Below are positions 61,496-64,000 of a DNA stretch of 64,000 nt, in pieces. Origin of the DNA: Scytonema millei VB511283 (GTDB taxonomy: Bacteria > Cyanobacteriota > Cyanobacteriia > Cyanobacteriales > Chroococcidiopsidaceae); the NCBI RefSeq assembly GCF_000817735.3, contig NZ_JTJC03000002.1, forward strand, positions 690,242 to 754,241, read 5' to 3'. The notes under the pieces are model-generated. The model was not told the DNA's origin. It did not search any database and saw only the letters and a list, made by a program, of their open reading frames with translations. How positions within the stretch are numbered: position 1 is the first letter of the stretch; every line of letters starts with the position of its first letter. Both the position numbers and the translations under genes were made by a program.

Positions 61496-63262
61496 CTACC
61501 AAGTTGAGTTATTTTCGGGTTGCGTTGGTGCGGCAGATTCAGGGACATTACCCGAATCAGTAGAGTTAGTTGGTTGAGAGTTGGTTGGTTGAGAGTTAGT
61601 TGGTTGGTTTAGATTGGTGGAATTATCTGATGGTGAAGTTGTTGTTGGAGTGACTACAGGTGCGGGTACTGCTGGAATTACGGGCATTGCTTGAATGCTC
61701 TCAATTTTTTCTAATGCTTTTTGATAATTCGTGCTGTCGTTTTTTTGTTGGAATATATTAGCAGCCAGCTGTAAGTCTGCGATCGCACCTTGGCGATCGC
61801 CTAAGTCGCGCCGCACGAGACCTCGGTTGTAATGAGCTTCGGCATTTTTCGGCTCTATGCTAATGACTTTACTAAAATCATCTATTGCCCCTTGTCGGTC
61901 TCCCAAGCGACGGCGGAGAATTGCTCGGTTGTTGTACACTGTCGTCCAACTCGGATCGAGATCTAAGGCACGACTGAAATCATCCAGCGCTCCTTTAGAG
62001 TCTCGCAACATCGTCCGAGCCAAGGCACGATTGTAATATGCTCTAGAATTATCCGGTTCGAGCCGAACAACGCGATCGAAATCGTCAAACGTTCCCTGAC
62101 CGTCTCCCATACTGCGGCGAATCGCACCGCGACTGTGATAGGCTTGAGCATCGTTAGGAACGAGAGTGATGTAGCGATCGAAATTTGACAGCGCTCCCTG
62201 CTTGTTGCCCCGATTATAAAGAATCACTGCTCTTTGGTAATAAGCATTGGCATAGTTGGGGTCAAAATTCAGCGCTTGGTCGTAGTCTGCTAGCGCCCCC
62301 TGCTTGTCTCCTTGGTCGTAACGCGCGTTTCCCCGTTGATAGTAAGCGTCGGCGTAGTTAGGGTTGCGGGCGATCGCTTGAGTGTAGTTAGCAATTGCTC
62401 TCGATCGATCGCCGCGATCGCGTTCTACCGATCCTTTAGCGAAAAAGTCTGAGGCAGATTTGGGATTTTCTAACCTTTGAGCTGGTTTATCCGTACTGGG
62501 GGCAGTATCCACTGCGACTGCTGGAGCTTGAGGGATCTGCGATCGCATTGCCAAAAACGTATTAATCGGAATTGCCCCATTAAAGCCAGTTTTCATATTC
62601 ACCGCCATCGTCGCGTCGCTCCCCTGCTGCTTCACGTCTACGCGATCGCTACCTCCCAACCCGTGAATCCCAACGACTCGACCATCAATATCAAAGACAG
62701 GACCACCGCTCATTCCACCTTTTGTCACTGAGTTATAACGCAGTGTATAGCCTTCTGGCGCACTGCTGGGGCGACTGGTCACGAATCCAGGCGAAAAGAC
62801 AAAATCGCGGTCTGCACCAAATTTTCGATCTAAAGCAGGGAAGCCCATGACAAAAATTTCTGCTCCTACAGGCACGTTAGACGGCGCTAGCTTGGCAACG
62901 GGGTATACAGCCGCACTACTAAATGTCACCAATGCCAAATCGGGTTCATTCGGGCTTTTTTGCAATTTTTCCGTACTCACAACTGCATAACTCTGACCGT
63001 CATGAGTACGAATCGTATGCGGTGCAGGCATTAAAGCAACATGATTGCACGTCAGGACAGTGTAAGTATTGCCCTGTCGTTGAATAATCACTCCAGAACC
63101 GCCATCTTTAACTCCCATCGGAGGATTGACCTGCACCGTCATGGGACTGCCAATTTTGACAATTTCTTGCGGAGATAGAGCCACCGCTAAATTATGGCTC
63201 GTTACCAGCACCGCTAAAGTTACCGTTCCGGTCAAAAGAGGATAAGTAAAGTTTGTTTTCAT
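61496..63262 (-). CDS. Trypsin-like serine protease with TPR repeats
   Basis: 588 residues. Signal peptide LLTGTVTLAVLVTSHNLAVA near 8-29. Trypsin-like domain (about 35-240) with catalytic His in VLTCNHVALM, Asp in EPDLALVTFSS and Ser in KGGMSGGPVFD. Then at least six TPR units (NYADAYYQRGNARYDQGDKQGALADYDQAL-type, about 270-500) and a Pro/Thr/Asn tail with three QPTNS copies. HhoA/HtrA-like but no PDZ domain. Likely a periplasmic protease or a protein-binding relative. A second, TPR-less relative lies immediately upstream on the same strand. Confidence 0.9.
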   Translation of the reverse strand: MKTNFTYPLLTGTVTLAVLVTSHNLAVALSPQEIVKIGSPMTVQVNPPMGVKDGGSGVIIQRQGNTYTVLTCNHVALMPAPHTIRTHDGQSYAVVSTEKLQKSPNEPDLALVTFSSAAVYPVAKLAPSNVPVGAEIFVMGFPALDRKFGADRDFVFSPGFVTSRPSSAPEGYTLRYNSVTKGGMSGGPVFDIDGRVVGIHGLGGSDRVDVKQQGSDATMAVNMKTGFNGAIPINTFLAMRSQIPQAPAVAVDTAPSTDKPAQRLENPKSASDFFAKGSVERDRGDRSRAIANYTQAIARNPNYADAYYQRGNARYDQGDKQGALADYDQALNFDPNYANAYYQRAVILYNRGNKQGALSNFDRYITLVPNDAQAYHSRGAIRRSMGDGQGTFDDFDRVVRLEPDNSRAYYNRALARTMLRDSKGALDDFSRALDLDPSWTTVYNNRAILRRRLGDRQGAIDDFSKVISIEPKNAEAHYNRGLVRRDLGDRQGAIADLQLAANIFQQKNDSTNYQKALEKIESIQAMPVIPAVPAPVVTPTTTSPSDNSTNLNQPTNSQPTNSQPTNSTDSGNVPESAAPTQPENNSTW

Positions 63263-63367
63263 AAATCAGTTATCAGTTATCAGTTATCAGTTATCAGGGA
63301 GCAGGGAGTAGTGACCAGTGACCAGTTAATTCTCTACTTACGACTTACGACTTACGACTTACGACTT
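63263..63367. repeat. STRR heptamers (AGTTATC, GGGAGCA, ACTTACG)
   Basis: Tandem units fill the 105-base gap between the two protease genes. Confidence 0.8.
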
Positions 63368-64000
63368 CTACTTCAGTGCTTGCCAAAAAGCCGTGGCGGG
63401 GATTGCCCAGCTCAATGCTTCCATTTGTTGGTACATTTGCTCGGATGGTGCAGAGCCATCGGTAAATGTAAATGCACTAATACCTTGCGGCGGATATTTC
63501 AAGCGACCGTTGATTCCAATTAGTTGTCCTTTGCGGTTTAAAACTGGTCCACCACTCATCCCTGGATCGATCTCGTTGGTATAACCCAGTTGATATCCTT
63601 CCTGTAGAGATTTTTCTGGCAGCATTGCCACTTCACCATCCGTCACTCGTAAGGCTTTAATACCCCAAGTCCGAGTGTCCTCGACTGCATCCGCACTCGT
63701 CCATTGCCAATTAGGAAATCCAGCAGCATAGATGGAATCGCCGACAGCTACAGCTTTGGTATCGGCGATCGCCACAACTTGATACGCTGTTTTGCTGGTA
63801 AACTCTACCAAGGCTAAATCCGAGCCAGACAATACAGGCGATCGCAACCGCTTGCCTACGTGCTTTTGTCCGTCTGCGGTTAGAATCGTGAAGCGCTCGT
63901 CCTCACCCTCACCCACAATGTGAGCGCAGGTCAATATGGTGTATGTTTCTCCTCTGTGCCGCACGATCGCGCCCGATCCTGTAGCATCTGCGGCAAAAAT
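63368..64000 (-). CDS. Trypsin-like serine protease (partial, N-terminus outside window)
   Basis: 211 codons visible; the frame is open to the window end, so the N-terminus with its signal peptide is missing. Catalytic His in ILTCAHIVGEG, Asp in GSDLALVEFTS and Ser in DPGMSGGPVLN are all present. The domain ends with SAFTFTDGSAPSEQMYQQMEALSWAIPATAFWQAL, with no TPRs. Close relative of the protease domain at 61496-63262 (shared GxYxxGFPxx and MSGGPV parts), so the pair probably arose by duplication. Confidence 0.9.
   Translation of the reverse strand: MFAADATGSGAIVRHRGETYTILTCAHIVGEGEDERFTILTADGQKHVGKRLRSPVLSGSDLALVEFTSKTAYQVVAIADTKAVAVGDSIYAAGFPNWQWTSADAVEDTRTWGIKALRVTDGEVAMLPEKSLQEGYQLGYTNEIDPGMSGGPVLNRKGQLIGINGRLKYPPQGISAFTFTDGSAPSEQMYQQMEALSWAIPATAFWQALK

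Overview
The window is chromosomal DNA of a cyanobacterium. It carries petB/petD (cytochrome b6f), psbZ and psb28 (photosystem II), ctpA, a TxlA/HCF164-type thioredoxin, DUF2854, DUF3134, PAP/fibrillin and MoaB genes. The palindrome GCGATCGC (HIP1) recurs throughout, inside and outside genes. Nearly every intergenic gap holds tandem heptamers of the STRR type seen in Nostoc/Calothrix/Chroococcidiopsis-like genomes. I cannot fix the genus. A Chroococcidiopsis-like or filamentous strain would fit, but this is inference.

Layout. 1-2125: most of secA (minus, C-terminus outside the window). 2460-5476: a diheme cytochrome c, a DUF3616 protein, a NIL-ferredoxin and a thioredoxin-like protein. 5574-9931: a minus-strand run of small-molecule/detox genes (FMN-binding oxidase-like, glutathione S-transferase, SnoaL-like, alpha/beta hydrolase, DJ-1/PfpI) facing a TetR regulator. 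Three near-identical 16-bp palindromes look like TetR operators. Two genes of the run are broken, one by a nonsense codon and one by a 1-nt frameshift. 9945-17568: RNase III, an epoxide-hydrolase-like enzyme, a cytochrome b6 paralogue lacking key heme ligands, S-formylglutathione hydrolase, a class III aminotransferase, a CNNM/CBS membrane protein and an aldehyde dehydrogenase. 18135-23596: a membrane fusion protein, an RDD-pentapeptide fusion and small envelope proteins. 23777-28689: an anti-sigma-type kinase, petD-petB divergent from ctpA, DUF2854 and DedA. 28739-39234: an ABC ATPase, a small membrane protein, a DHH-CBS-tRNA nucleotidyltransferase, psbZ-ribH, tRNA-Gly(GCC), proA, a delta-9-type desaturase and a methionine-gamma-lyase-family protein. 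39231-42774: two secreted proteins and an M.PvuII-like cytosine-N4 methyltransferase. 43013-49331: an unrecognised coiled-coil protein, a zinc ribbon-TM-solute-binding-OmpA fusion, and a CHASE-PAS-hybrid histidine kinase. 49383-57928: small proteins, an XPB-type helicase with a DUF790 (Bax1-like) nuclease, a MocR-type regulator, pentapeptide, Uma2, fibrillin and DUF3134 proteins. 58091-64000: mraY, a Gly-rich tandem-repeat protein, moaB, psb28 and two trypsin-like proteases (one with TPRs, one cut by the window end).

Main points of interest: (1) the decaying TetR-controlled cluster with its operator set; (2) the 43013-49331 membrane-spanning zinc ribbon/binding-protein/OmpA unit next to a hybrid kinase, the best candidate for an undescribed system; (3) the heme-ligand-deficient cytochrome b6 paralogue; (4) heptamer repeats and hairpins that have entered reading frames, most clearly the tRNA nucleotidyltransferase; (5) several small mobile-like inverted-repeat elements. 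No CRISPR array, intact insertion sequence, rRNA or phage gene was seen.
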